Assembly (NCBI RefSeq): GCF_000485595.1
Contig: NW_014577442.1
Span: forward strand, 64,426-86,784
DNA: 22,359 nt
Direction of reading: 5' to 3'
From: Priapulus caudatus
Taxonomy: Eukaryota > Priapulida > Priapulimorpha > Priapulimorphida > Priapulidae
The position numbers were made by a program, and so were the translations under genes. Positions 1 through 7,754 of this stretch are shown here, piece after piece. The notes beneath the pieces are model-generated. The model ran no database searches. It worked only from the letters and a program-made list of their open reading frames with translations, and had not been told where the DNA came from. Every line of letters starts with the position of its first letter. Position 1 is the stretch's first letter.

Positions 1-2
1 CA

Positions 3-38
<36 letters not shown>

Positions 39-417
39 CGGACAAATGTGCGTATATACACACACGCGCGCACGCACCTATGCACGCACGCACGGACGCA
101 CGCGCGCACGGACAAATGTGCGTACATACACGCATGCGCGCACGCACCTATGCACGCACGCACGGACGCACGCGCGCACGGACAAATGTGCGTACATACA
201 CGCACGCCCGCACGCACCTATGCACGCACGCACGGACGCACGCGCGCACGGACAAATGCGTACATACACGCACGCATGCACGCACGAACGCACGCGCGCG
301 CACGAGGACAAAGGCGTGCACACACGCACGCACACACGCGCGCGCACGCGGACAAAGGCGTACACACACGCACGCACGCACGCACGCGCATACCTATGCA
401 CGCGCGCGCGCACACAC
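1..417. repeat. CGCA-rich minisatellite with a 70-bp higher-order unit
   Basis: The first 40 bases are a pure CGCA/CGCACG tract. After that, a unit beginning GACAAATGTGCGTA recurs at 41, 111 and 181, and again as GACAAATGCG at 251, so the higher-order period is 70 bp. Each unit is a GACAAATG head followed by CGCACG runs. Shortened units with a GACAAAGGCG head start at 306 and 351. Every frame on both strands is open here because the repeat rarely makes stop codons. The resulting Thr/Arg/His- or Cys/Val/Arg-rich translations are artefacts. The array runs off the left edge, so its full size is unknown. Confidence 0.95.
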
Positions 418-606
418 ACGTAGGCAGCCAGACATTAACGTTTGTGAGCACACACTATTCCAATAATCACACCTGTATGAATATGTGCTAGATATAACCG
501 TAACACGGTCGCTCTGCGTGACCTCCATCACCAACACGCTTACCCTGTACGTGAGCATTCGCATCCAGTAACATGATGAAGCCTGGGATATCCCTCGATC
601 GCGCCA
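418..606. other. short unique stretch, nothing recognised
   Basis: This stretch of ordinary composition lies between the minisatellite and the CT tract. I see no gene, RNA or repeat in it. Confidence 0.5.
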
Positions 607-609
607 GCA

Positions 610-662
<53 letters not shown>

Positions 663-731
663 TCTCTCTCTCGCTCTCTCCCTCTCTCTCTCTCGCTCTC
701 TCTCTCTATATATATATGTATATATATATAT
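610..731. repeat. (CT)n microsatellite passing into (TA)n
   Basis: There is nearly pure TCTCTC from about 610 to 706, with occasional CCC and CGC interruptions. It is followed by a TATATATGTA tract to about 731. The open Ser/Leu or Arg/Glu frames across it are low-complexity artefacts. Confidence 0.95.
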
Positions 732-1172
732 CGAAATGCTTTTCACTCGCGGGTATGTAGAAATAGATGCGTCTATGTATATATCCAGGGCCATCGCCAG
801 GGATTGACTAATGTTGAAGCCCAGTCATGAAGGCGCGAAGCGCCGTAAAGGGGGAGAGTGTGTGAGTGGGTTTCCCGCTCCCCCTGGTGGGTGTCCGGGG
901 GGGGCTCCCCCCAAAAATTTTTAAATGCTACGTGGAAAATGGTGTGCGCTGACGAGTTTTAAAATGAAATTTTAACATTTGAAATACAGTATAAAGTATA
1001 TTGCAACTGCACTTGTAATTTATTTATTTTTAATCCGCAAATGATGTTGAAGCCCAAGCTTCCAGGACTGTGCCTGGCGACGTGCCTGATATCAGGAGTT
1101 AATGAAGACAAATGACAATGAATTTGTCTTCATTAACTCCTGCTGATATCTATATGTCGAAATGCTTCTCAC
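732..1172. repeat. composite dispersed-repeat block flanked by a near-identical 20-bp direct repeat
   Basis: The block is bracketed by TCGAAATGCTTTTCACTCGC (from about 731) and the same sequence with one change, T to C (from about 1157). It also has an internal direct repeat ATGTTGAAGCCCA (about 811 and 1043). From about 826 to 922 there is a GC-rich segment with a GGCGCGAAGCGCC hairpin and a run of G facing a run of C, followed by AAAAATTTTT. This G-run/C-run/AAAATTTT arrangement resembles dispersed repeats I have seen in invertebrate genomes, but I cannot name a family. There is no coding potential. Confidence 0.5.
1093..1142. repeat. perfect 21-bp stem hairpin with 8-nt loop
   Basis: CAGGAGTTAATGAAGACAAAT (1093-1113) is followed by eight loop bases and then its exact reverse complement (1122-1142). 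Pairing continues outward as ATAT..ATAT with a three-base bulge on the right arm. It could be the core of a foldback element or a small structured RNA. Nothing here shows that it is transcribed. Confidence 0.85.
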
Positions 1173-1747
1173 TCGCCGAGAGCGCATCATCGAAATTTCG
1201 CACGCAGATTTACTTGCAAGCAGGGCCGCCCACAGGCAGGACGGAACCCAGCTCAAGCTAGGATAGGCTCTTACATGAACCCGCACCCGCCTGCGTGCGG
1301 GCCAGCGGTCATTTATCGGAAGCCGCAAATATAATATAAGAATATATAAATACAAACAATCAAATATAAGCTAGCGTAATTATTATTCTTTATTGTATTA
1401 TTATTATTATTATATTTATTTATATTGCGCCTTTTTACATAAAAGGATCAAAAGCGCAGCACATCAATATCGCAAACGACTGAACAATAAAATGAAATGA
1501 TATAATAAATGTGTGTATGTGAGATATATCGCTGCAACTGCGAAATTGTAATTGTCTGATCGCTATATTCCCGTAATTCAAGCTCGTTTAAATCGAGAAT
1601 GCATATTGTATATATTTATTTCTGGAACTTATGTTTGTGTTGCCAAAACGAGAAACACGATAGAAGGTGCTGTACTCTTATTTTAGTCACAGCCAGGATC
1701 CATAAATATTTCTAATATTGCTATTATCAGGAGCTATTATCATGGGG
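1173..1747. other. gene-free stretch, AT-rich, with a TTA/TTAT tract
   Basis: The stretch is mostly AT-rich intergenic DNA with a short (TTA)n tract around 1381-1415. Open frames reach at most about 87 codons. They have no recognisable similarity and extend into the flanking hairpin. I see no gene. Confidence 0.5.
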
Positions 1748-1836
1748 ATCGAGCGTAGCTCAGTCGGCGGTCCTGCAATCCTTCCGCGTTATTTCTGACT
1801 TTACAAGTAAGACGCATCTATAGACAAAATTTTGTC
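1748..1836 (+). other. tRNA A-box-like fragment, possible SINE remnant
   Basis: GCGTAGCTCAGTCGGCGGTC around 1752-1771 matches the tRNA A-box pattern (TAGCTCAGTCGG). No B box (GGTTCGAATCC-like) follows at the expected distance and no cloverleaf can be drawn, so this is not a tRNA gene. A perfect 14-nt palindrome, GACAAAATTTTGTC, lies at 1823-1836. A decayed tRNA-derived SINE is the simplest reading, but the evidence is one box only. Confidence 0.25.
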
Positions 1837-2259
1837 GAGCCCCCGAGGAGATACTTTGGGCACGCCACTGCCAATCTCGCCTGGCTTGCTTGCAAAGCAC
1901 GCACACGGCATGTATAATGAATCTTCTAGAAGCGCTACTACAACGTCTGTGATCCAATGTATCACAACCAGTATATGAATATGTGACACAATGTGTACAA
2001 ATGTCTCTATATCAGTCATTCATCACAGCATGACATGACCTCCGTTTACATTAACTAATCCGTATAGCAAGTAGCAACCGAGTAGTATAGCAAGCGCAAC
2101 TGAGTACATGGGTTGGTGTACACACACGATCACTGAACGCCCCGACAGACCACGCAACTGGGTTTCACGATGTTACAGTGAGATCATTTACAATCTTACG
2201 TCTGTCAGAAAGTAGTGGTGACGTAGTCACAGGAGCACACAGCAACGAGTCTATAGCAA

Positions 2260-2295
<36 letters not shown>

Positions 2296-2673
2296 CAATA
2301 TCAAATATCTGCGTGCTTGCTACGGTAAACACATCAAAAGCTACTCCGTTAAAATATCTTCAGGATTCTATCCGCGTAGTTGAGATAGTACCACTACTTT
2401 ATTACCGAACTACTTTTATTGCCTGCAACTACTACCGTGAACATATGTATACGCTCACCGAGTATGCATGCATGTAGAGACACACACATACATATATGCT
2501 CATGCTACTACGTTCGTGCTGTGTGATTATACAGTCCATGTATATATGCTTGTAAATTAATTATCCGAATGGGCCGAAACGCTTGTGAATCAACAGAGGT
2601 AGTTCGATAGCGGTGTGCTTGCAGGCCGGTACGGCACGGCGCGAAAGAAAGGTGGGAGAGTTACTATACTCAG
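1837..2673. other. gene-free stretch with a (TA)n microsatellite
   Basis: I see no gene. A (TA)n tract of about 33 bp occupies 2262-2294. An open frame of 99 codons (2178-2477, plus) runs through the TA tract as Tyr/Ile repeats and has no recognisable domain, so I did not call it. Confidence 0.5.
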
Positions 2674-2677
2674 CCTG

Positions 2678-2959
2678 TTCTGCTTGCATCTATGACAAAT
2701 ACGACATACGCATATACGCTCTCCTGTGACAATATTTGTCATAGGAAGATTCTTCCTATGACAAATATTGTTGTACGGATTGTGCGCATCAGAATAGGAG
2801 TCTAGGAGCGCTATTGTGAACGCAAGCAGTGAATTTCAGCTGTAAAGCGGAACGATGTTGACTCGCCAATATTTGTCATAGGAAGAATCTTCCTAAGACA
2901 AATAGTGTCATAGGAGAGCGTATATGCATATGTCGTATTTGTCATAGATGCAAGCAGAA
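2678..2959. mobile_element. MITE with 93-bp terminal inverted repeats and CCTG target duplication
   Basis: The left arm (2678-2770) and right arm (2867-2959) are reverse complements over 93 positions with four mismatches. The ends read TTCTGCTTGC...GCAAGCAGAA. CCTG occurs directly before (2674-2677) and directly after (2960-2963), which fits a 4-bp target duplication. Each arm also contains its own palindrome: in the left arm, 2730-2770 is 20 bp, a one-base centre, then 20 bp. The element is therefore a foldback of foldbacks. The 96-bp core has no coding capacity, so this is a non-autonomous element. I cannot name the transposon superfamily. Confidence 0.9.
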
Positions 2960-3199
2960 CCTGTTGCCATAGTAACGGGTTACCAGTCAGTGCAGCGATG
3001 CTAAATAGTATGTAAATGTACGCACGAGGGTTTCACGGCAGGCGACGAACGCTGGCTGTACGCACGAGAAGAGATCTGATCTGATCACGTTCAAAGCCAA
3101 CCGATGCCGTTCAAAGCCAGCCGACAGCAAGCGCACATGCATGCTAGTATATTTACAGAATCAAGAACTATATATCTCGACTACATACACGAAGTGCAT

Positions 3200-3276
3200 T
3201 ACCATCATCGTCGTCAGCATCGTCATCATCATCACCATCACCACCACCATCATCATCGTCATCATCATCATCATCA
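3200..3276. repeat. (CAT/CAC)n trinucleotide microsatellite
   Basis: An imperfect run of CAT, CAC and CGT triplets. In one frame it gives a histidine run, which ends soon after at a stop. There is no start context or flanking domain to support a protein. Confidence 0.9.
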
Positions 3277-3289
3277 TCCTATATAAGTT

Positions 3290-4173
3290 TTTTGTACAGA
3301 AAATCGAGGTCTGAAATTGTACATAAGATCGAGGTCACGTAAGGCTCTGTATAAAAATCATAGGCTGGAAGGAATCGCATATAAAAACAACGCGACATGT
3401 TTGACAAACACAGGCAACGACGATGTTGTTTCTATAGACACCGTACAACAGCGTGAGAAAAAAACATGAGGCGCCTACTATAGGCGCCTAGTAGGCCAGG
3501 AGTTTATTAATGATGCCTTCAGACACCGAACGCACTAACTCTGATGAAAGTGCATGTGCAACGGCAGCAGCGTGTTGTTTTCGCAAGTGTAGAAAGCTCT
3601 GGCTATGTGTTATGATAGCGATAATGGCTATTGCGCCCCTTATATCTCCAGCTAGAAGTTTGGGAAAGAGATTGAGGGAGGCTGCGTCTCTGCATCTAAA
3701 AATGCCTGCGTCAGTGATTACGTCACCGTAAATAGAAAAAATTAAAAAAACATTTCCGCTTTTTCACAAAATATATATAAGTAATTCTGTTCATTTTTAT
3801 GGTTAAATTGCTGCATTATACTTCCTATTTTACTATATTGTTCGATGTGAACATACACCCGTGACTCATACATAGCCCATAGCAAGCAATTAATGTCAGG
3901 AACACTATTTCAAATCGTCCAGGTTTTTTGAATTTTTAACTAGTTGAGAAACAATCTTATCAGGTAAGAATTTGACGATACGTTTAGTCCCGTTAGTTCT
4001 TACTTTTAATGTAAAAAATGGCAACAAACATTTTACAAATTTTACCATAGAAAATTCGTGACGTAGTCAATTTAAGCGAAATACGTCTACTACATTCGCA
4101 CATCAGTGCCACCGAATTAAGTGGGTTGTAATGAGTGTAAAGACCAGTTCATCCTGCACTGTTGATGAGATGA
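3290..4173. other. gene-free stretch; one unsupported 73-codon frame
   Basis: The stretch holds ordinary AT-rich DNA. A small palindrome, TAGGCGCCTACTATAGGCGCCTA-like, lies around 3469-3491 and places GGCGCC on both arms. The open frame at 3510-3731 (plus) has a Cys-rich patch and a short hydrophobic segment (around residues 29-44), which could pass for a small membrane peptide. It matches no family I know, and nothing flanks it to support a gene. Confidence 0.45.
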
Positions 4174-4446
4174 AAACAACGCATACTCAGATGGCTTGGG
4201 CATGTGTTCAGAATGCCGGACAACACCATCTCAAAAAAGGCACTACGCTGGACACCCCAAGGAAAACGAAACAGAGGACGGCCAAAGATCACCTGGCGCC
4301 GGACCGTCTAGGCGGAGGTGAAGGAAATTGGGCTCACCTGGGGCGCAGCAGAGATCCTGGCTAAAGACCGTACAGCACGGCAAAGTTCTGCTGTGGCCTA
4401 ATTATGCTCCACTAGGAGTTAACAGAATAAGTAAGTAAGTAAGTAA
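4174..4446 (+). mobile_element. 5'-truncated LINE (non-LTR retrotransposon) 3' end with TAAG tail
   Basis: From about 4174, the frame containing AGA TGG CTT GGG CAT (4189-4203) reads RWLGHVFRMPDNTISKKALR, then WTPQGKRNRGRPKITWRRTV, then a TAG stop, then AEVKEIGLTWGAAEILAKDR, ending at TAA near 4399-4401. This is the characteristic extreme C-terminus of animal non-LTR reverse transcriptase polyproteins (RWxGHVxR, ALRWTPxGKRxRGRPKxTWRRT, GLTW). The element then ends in an (AAGT)n/(TAAG)n tail at 4426-4446, as LINE copies of this kind often do. The rest of the polyprotein is absent and the in-frame TAG breaks what remains, so it is a dead 5'-truncated copy. Residue positions and family are inferred from recall. 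Confidence 0.85.
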
Positions 4447-4788
4447 TGAGTGAGAAGCCAAGCTTGACTTCGCTAATTGCAGTCACATACGTGTGCGAGC
4501 TAATTAACGCAACTCTGTGAATCGTCTAATTAGTTCACTACGTGCTTTCAGTGTTATTCGTAAGCAATGATTTTGAAAGCATTGCAACCATTCCTTGGCG
4601 CATATGAGTAAATGTACACAATTTCGGTTAAATATGACTTTCGGATTTATGGGATGGCAGCCAGATGGGTGACATGCCACAGCAGTTATGTTGAGTGATG
4701 ACGCCAATATTCAGAATCACTATTCGCAGAAGATAGCAGATTAGAACTAGTAAACATTACGCAGTCTTCACGAAAAACGTTTTGAATC
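4447..4788. other. gene-free stretch
   Basis: Ordinary intergenic composition follows the LINE tail. The longest open frame (67 codons, minus) has no recognisable similarity. Confidence 0.5.
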
Positions 4789-4798
4789 ACTTGCCATT

Positions 4799-5058
4799 CG
4801 GGCAAGTATTCTGTCAAATGTACATGCCCGAATGACATTCGTTAGTTGCCCATATATTTTGCAGGAATATTTTTGGAGTATCGAGTAAAGAAGTGTACAC
4901 CAGACAACTTCTAGACGCCATTCGTTTCCGGTGTTAACATGTCATGATTTTAAATTAAAAAAACCTTTAGTTAATGGCCAGTTGTATTATAGTTTATAAG
5001 CTTTTAACGCAGGATCGGAACCCGTCGGGCAAGTGAGCTTGCAATGTTTACATGCCCG
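4799..5058. repeat. pair of direct copies of a 32-33-bp imperfect palindrome
   Basis: Two copies share the layout CGGGCAAGT, about ten variable bases, AATGT(TT)ACATGCCCG. One lies at 4799-4830 and the other at 5026-5058, in the same orientation and about 227 bp apart. Each is itself an inverted repeat (CGGGCA / TGCCCG; the first extends to ATTCGGGCA / TGCCCGAAT at 4796-4833). The first also overlaps a second hairpin, ACTTGCC..GGCAAGT (4789-4807). They could be ends or subrepeats of an unrecognised element, or binding sites. Nothing in the sequence decides between these. Confidence 0.6.
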
Positions 5059-6195
5059 CCGAGATTTCTACACGTCTAACGATCGAAAATCGAAGATAGA
5101 TTGCGGCGTGTCTACTCAAAGCTATGTCATTGCAGTACATGCCAAAACCAAAACCAAAGCAGTTACGAAAAAATCGTTACAAAATGTCGATAGTCAAACA
5201 TGCCAATCGCTGATGAAAATTGCGAAAAGATCGACACACACGTGGACCGGTTAGAATGCAGATCAACATTATAGCTTTAATAGTTGTACGAGGCCAGAAC
5301 AATCTATGCCACAACAGTATAGCTAGCCCATCTCAGTCTTACCCGACACACGGGTGTAGAGCATGCGAAGGCTTTATAATGTTTACAGCTTCTGATTTCT
5401 AAAAAAAAACCGATTCACAAAAACATGCTTTACGCTCGCGGTAAACCTGTCGTATTTGCGATTCACCCAAAAATCACGATTCTCGCCATAGCGATATTAC
5501 AGTAAAGCAGCTGCAATGACTAGCGTAGCGACCAGGGGTAAATAATGGCTAATTTCTCATTATTCATCCCCGGTAGCGATCCATCTAACATGCACGCATG
5601 CGCACACAGCAGCAAGCTGAGTAAAGGCGATAAACCTCAAGTGAGTCACCGTCTCTCAAAAGCGCTGAGTAATTGCTGTCAAAAAGTAAATTCGCGCCAT
5701 CAGCCAGCCCGCCGTGGCTGATAGTGATACTTAACTTCTATATAACACGACGGTGACGCAACACCCGACCGTTTCGTGGCACTCCATAAAGCCGGGTGGC
5801 TGGATGATAAAAATTTTGATATTCATAACCAGAGTCATTTAAACAGCTCATGAATTATTCACGAGGGTCTATCACGGCGTGAACGCCTAACCCATTCAGC
5901 TATGGAATCCGGCTCCCGGGTTGCAAGGTCACATAAAACTCGCGTAGCACTATCAATTACTTTGTGTACTTGTGTCCGAACTATCCACTCGGCATCTTTC
6001 TACTTACACCCAATCGCTTGATGACTTTGCAAGATTCTCTCGCTACATACATACGGGGTGTAGTATAAGTCGTATTGTAGCAAAACCATCTATTTATAAT
6101 AATATTTATAAGCCTATTCCCACGCACGCGACGTGGTATATCCCTGTTCGCATTTCTAATCAGTCCCTGTGATACACATGATCGCGCAGGATGAT
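5059..6195. other. gene-free stretch with one foldback
   Basis: I see no gene. An imperfect 20-bp stem-loop (5528-5547 with 5558-5577; GGGGTAAATAATG facing CATTATTCATCCCC) is the main structure. Open frames of 60-73 codons here have no recognisable similarity and no supporting splice or promoter context. Confidence 0.5.
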
Positions 6196-6201
6196 TTTAT
6201 T
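6196..6201 (-). promoter_or_regulatory. possible polyadenylation signal AATAAA for RNF25
   Basis: TTTATT on the plus strand gives AATAAA on the minus strand. It is the only AATAAA/ATTAAA I find in the roughly 400 bases beyond the RNF25 stop codon at 6600-6602. If used, the 3' UTR would be about 400 nt. AATAAA is common by chance in AT-rich DNA, so this is tentative. Confidence 0.3.
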
Positions 6202-6599
6202 TGCGATACGATTTTTTTAAGGCGAGATGGAAGCTATAGTGACTAGGTGAGACTATAGTCTTGCATTTACAGTGCAATTTCTACAGCTTCATTCGTATCG
6301 TAGCACATTCGGAATACGGCAAATGATGTCCAAGGTAGCAAGCTTATCAGTGTGAACACTTAGTAGACGTCACACATTTACTCGAGGGATTTTAGTAGAA
6401 ACGTTTCCTCCGTCATCAATGCGAGGTGTCATGACCAGTCGGCTGGCAATTAAATATGGATTACAAAGCTACCTATCTCAGAAGGTCGCAGTAGGCAACT
6501 ACTAGAGGCGTAAATCGCGATAAACAACCGACATCGTCAAAGTACCAAAAAGCACATGTAACCGCCGAGTAAAAAACGCCTCCGCAGTCCAACTGTTTG

Positions 6600-7754
6600 T
6601 CAGGAGGAGAGACCAAACCCAGGCGGTGGCTTGATGGAAGCTGCGTTCGGCAATGCTTTCTTATCGGAAAAGAGTTTTTCGAAACCAGGCGGCGCCCTCG
6701 TAACTTTTGCAGCAGCGGCATCGCTATGGCGAACGCTTCCCGTGTCGTTACGTAAAATCTCTGCGGCAGCTGCGGCTCTCGGCTCCCTAGAGTTTTTGGT
6801 TTGACTAGCTTTCTTTGGCTCCTCCTCATGATGATGATCTAGATGCTTCCTCTCGGAACTCTGACCCGACCTCTTAGCTCCTCCTCGTCCTCGACCCCTG
6901 CGAGTGTGCTCGTCGCCGCGCCTCTCTTTGGAAAGACCGCTCGACGAATCACTCGCTCTCGCGCGTTCGCCACCCGCCACGGATACCTGCTCTCTGTGAC
7001 GTCGTGCAGCGGTGGCGCCATCGTGCCGTGCAGATGTGGCGCCATCGTGTCGTGCAGCGGTGGCGCCATCGTGTCGTGCAGCGGTGGCGCCATCGTGTAC
7101 AGGCCGGTGACAATCAGCACTGTGAGTATTTCTATCATCAGCGTGCGTGTGGCTAAGCTCGTTAACATTCTCCCTGCGTCGTTCGTCGCGTCTTCTGTCT
7201 GATCCGTCACGACTGGACACGCCAGCACTTCGCCTGCCCTCCGCGACATTTCTCGCCGGAGTATTGCGCGCGGCGCTACCGACGGACGCTGCCGCTTTCG
7301 CGCTCCCGCCACGATTTCCCGTCGAGCGGTCTTCTATCCGTGGCTTCTCGGCATATCCATCTTGATGCCCAGGAGGCTCATGTTGGTTCCTCCCTGTTGC
7401 GTCACGATCACTTGGATAGTTGGTGGTTCTGTCCGTGTCCCCAGGTCTGCGCTCGCCGCACCGGTGACGACGCGATTTCTCGCCATGTCCGCCTCTCGCC
7501 TTCCACGCCGCACTGTAGTCAGAGTTCACATGTCGATTGCCACCGTATTCGCCCGATTTATCGTCTCTATTCCCTCGGTTTCTACCGCCGGCTCTGTCTC
7601 TGCCTCTGAAGCGGCCGCTCCTAGATCGTTGGCTGCTAGACGGGTGGTGCTGCGTTGTGCGGCGACTATTAAAGACGCCTTTCTGCTGGACAGACGCGAC
7701 GGGTGGATGACTGTAGTCTGCACTGTTTGCATGTTCAGCCGCAGGAGGCAATAC
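6600..7754 (-). CDS. RNF25: RNF25 exon 9, 384-residue basic disordered tail with PPGF motifs
   Basis: The exon is open for 385 codons including the stop (TGA at 6602-6600) and follows the acceptor TATTTTTTCAG|G in phase with exon 8. It is rich in Arg, Ser, Gly, His and Asp, with RG/RGG stretches near residues 299-319 and 541-548, four HDGATAAR repeats (about 476-507), an acidic/His cluster (HHHEEE), Ala runs, and two PPGF motifs at 611-614 and 633-636, the second near the C-terminus. No folded domain is visible. The composition fits RNA binding or multivalent contacts, which is inference. GC content is clearly higher than in the flanking introns. Confidence 0.9.
   Translation of the reverse strand, partial: VLPPAAEHANSADYSHPPVASVQQKGVFNSRRTTQHHPSSSQRSRSGRFRGRDRAGGRNRGNRDDKSGEYGGNRHVNSDYSAAWKARGGHGEKSRRHRCGERRPGDTDRTTNYPSDRDATGRNQHEPPGHQDGYAEKPRIEDRSTGNRGGSAKAAASVGSAARNTPARNVAEGRRSAGVSSRDGSDRRRDERRRENVNELSHTHADDRNTHSADCHRPVHDGATAARHDGATAARHDGATSARHDGATAARRHREQVSVAGGERARASDSSSGLSKERRGDEHTRRGRGRGGAKRSGQSSERKHLDHHHEEEPKKASQTKNSREPRAAAAAEILRNDTGSVRHSDAAAAKVTRAPPGFEKLFSDKKALPNAASIKPPPGFGLSS

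Noticed and set aside
1-417. CRISPR-like regular spacing
   Set aside because: The units differ only by repeat drift and there are no unique spacers; the context is animal DNA.
46-491. Overlapping long Thr/Arg/His-rich open frames on both strands
   Set aside because: They are produced by the CGCA minisatellite, which seldom contains stops in any frame.
540-830. Open frames of alternating Ser/Leu or Arg/Glu
   Set aside because: They are translations of the CT microsatellite.
3104-3286. Small frame with a histidine run
   Set aside because: It is a trinucleotide microsatellite with no other protein features.
4131-4364. 77-codon open frame over the LINE fragment
   Set aside because: It is the wrong frame; the retrotransposon similarity is in another frame, which contains an internal stop.
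5866-5935. A possible tRNA on either strand (A-box-like TAGCTGAATGG on minus, GGGTTGCAAGGTC on plus)
   Set aside because: The two box-like motifs are on opposite strands and no cloverleaf can be drawn.
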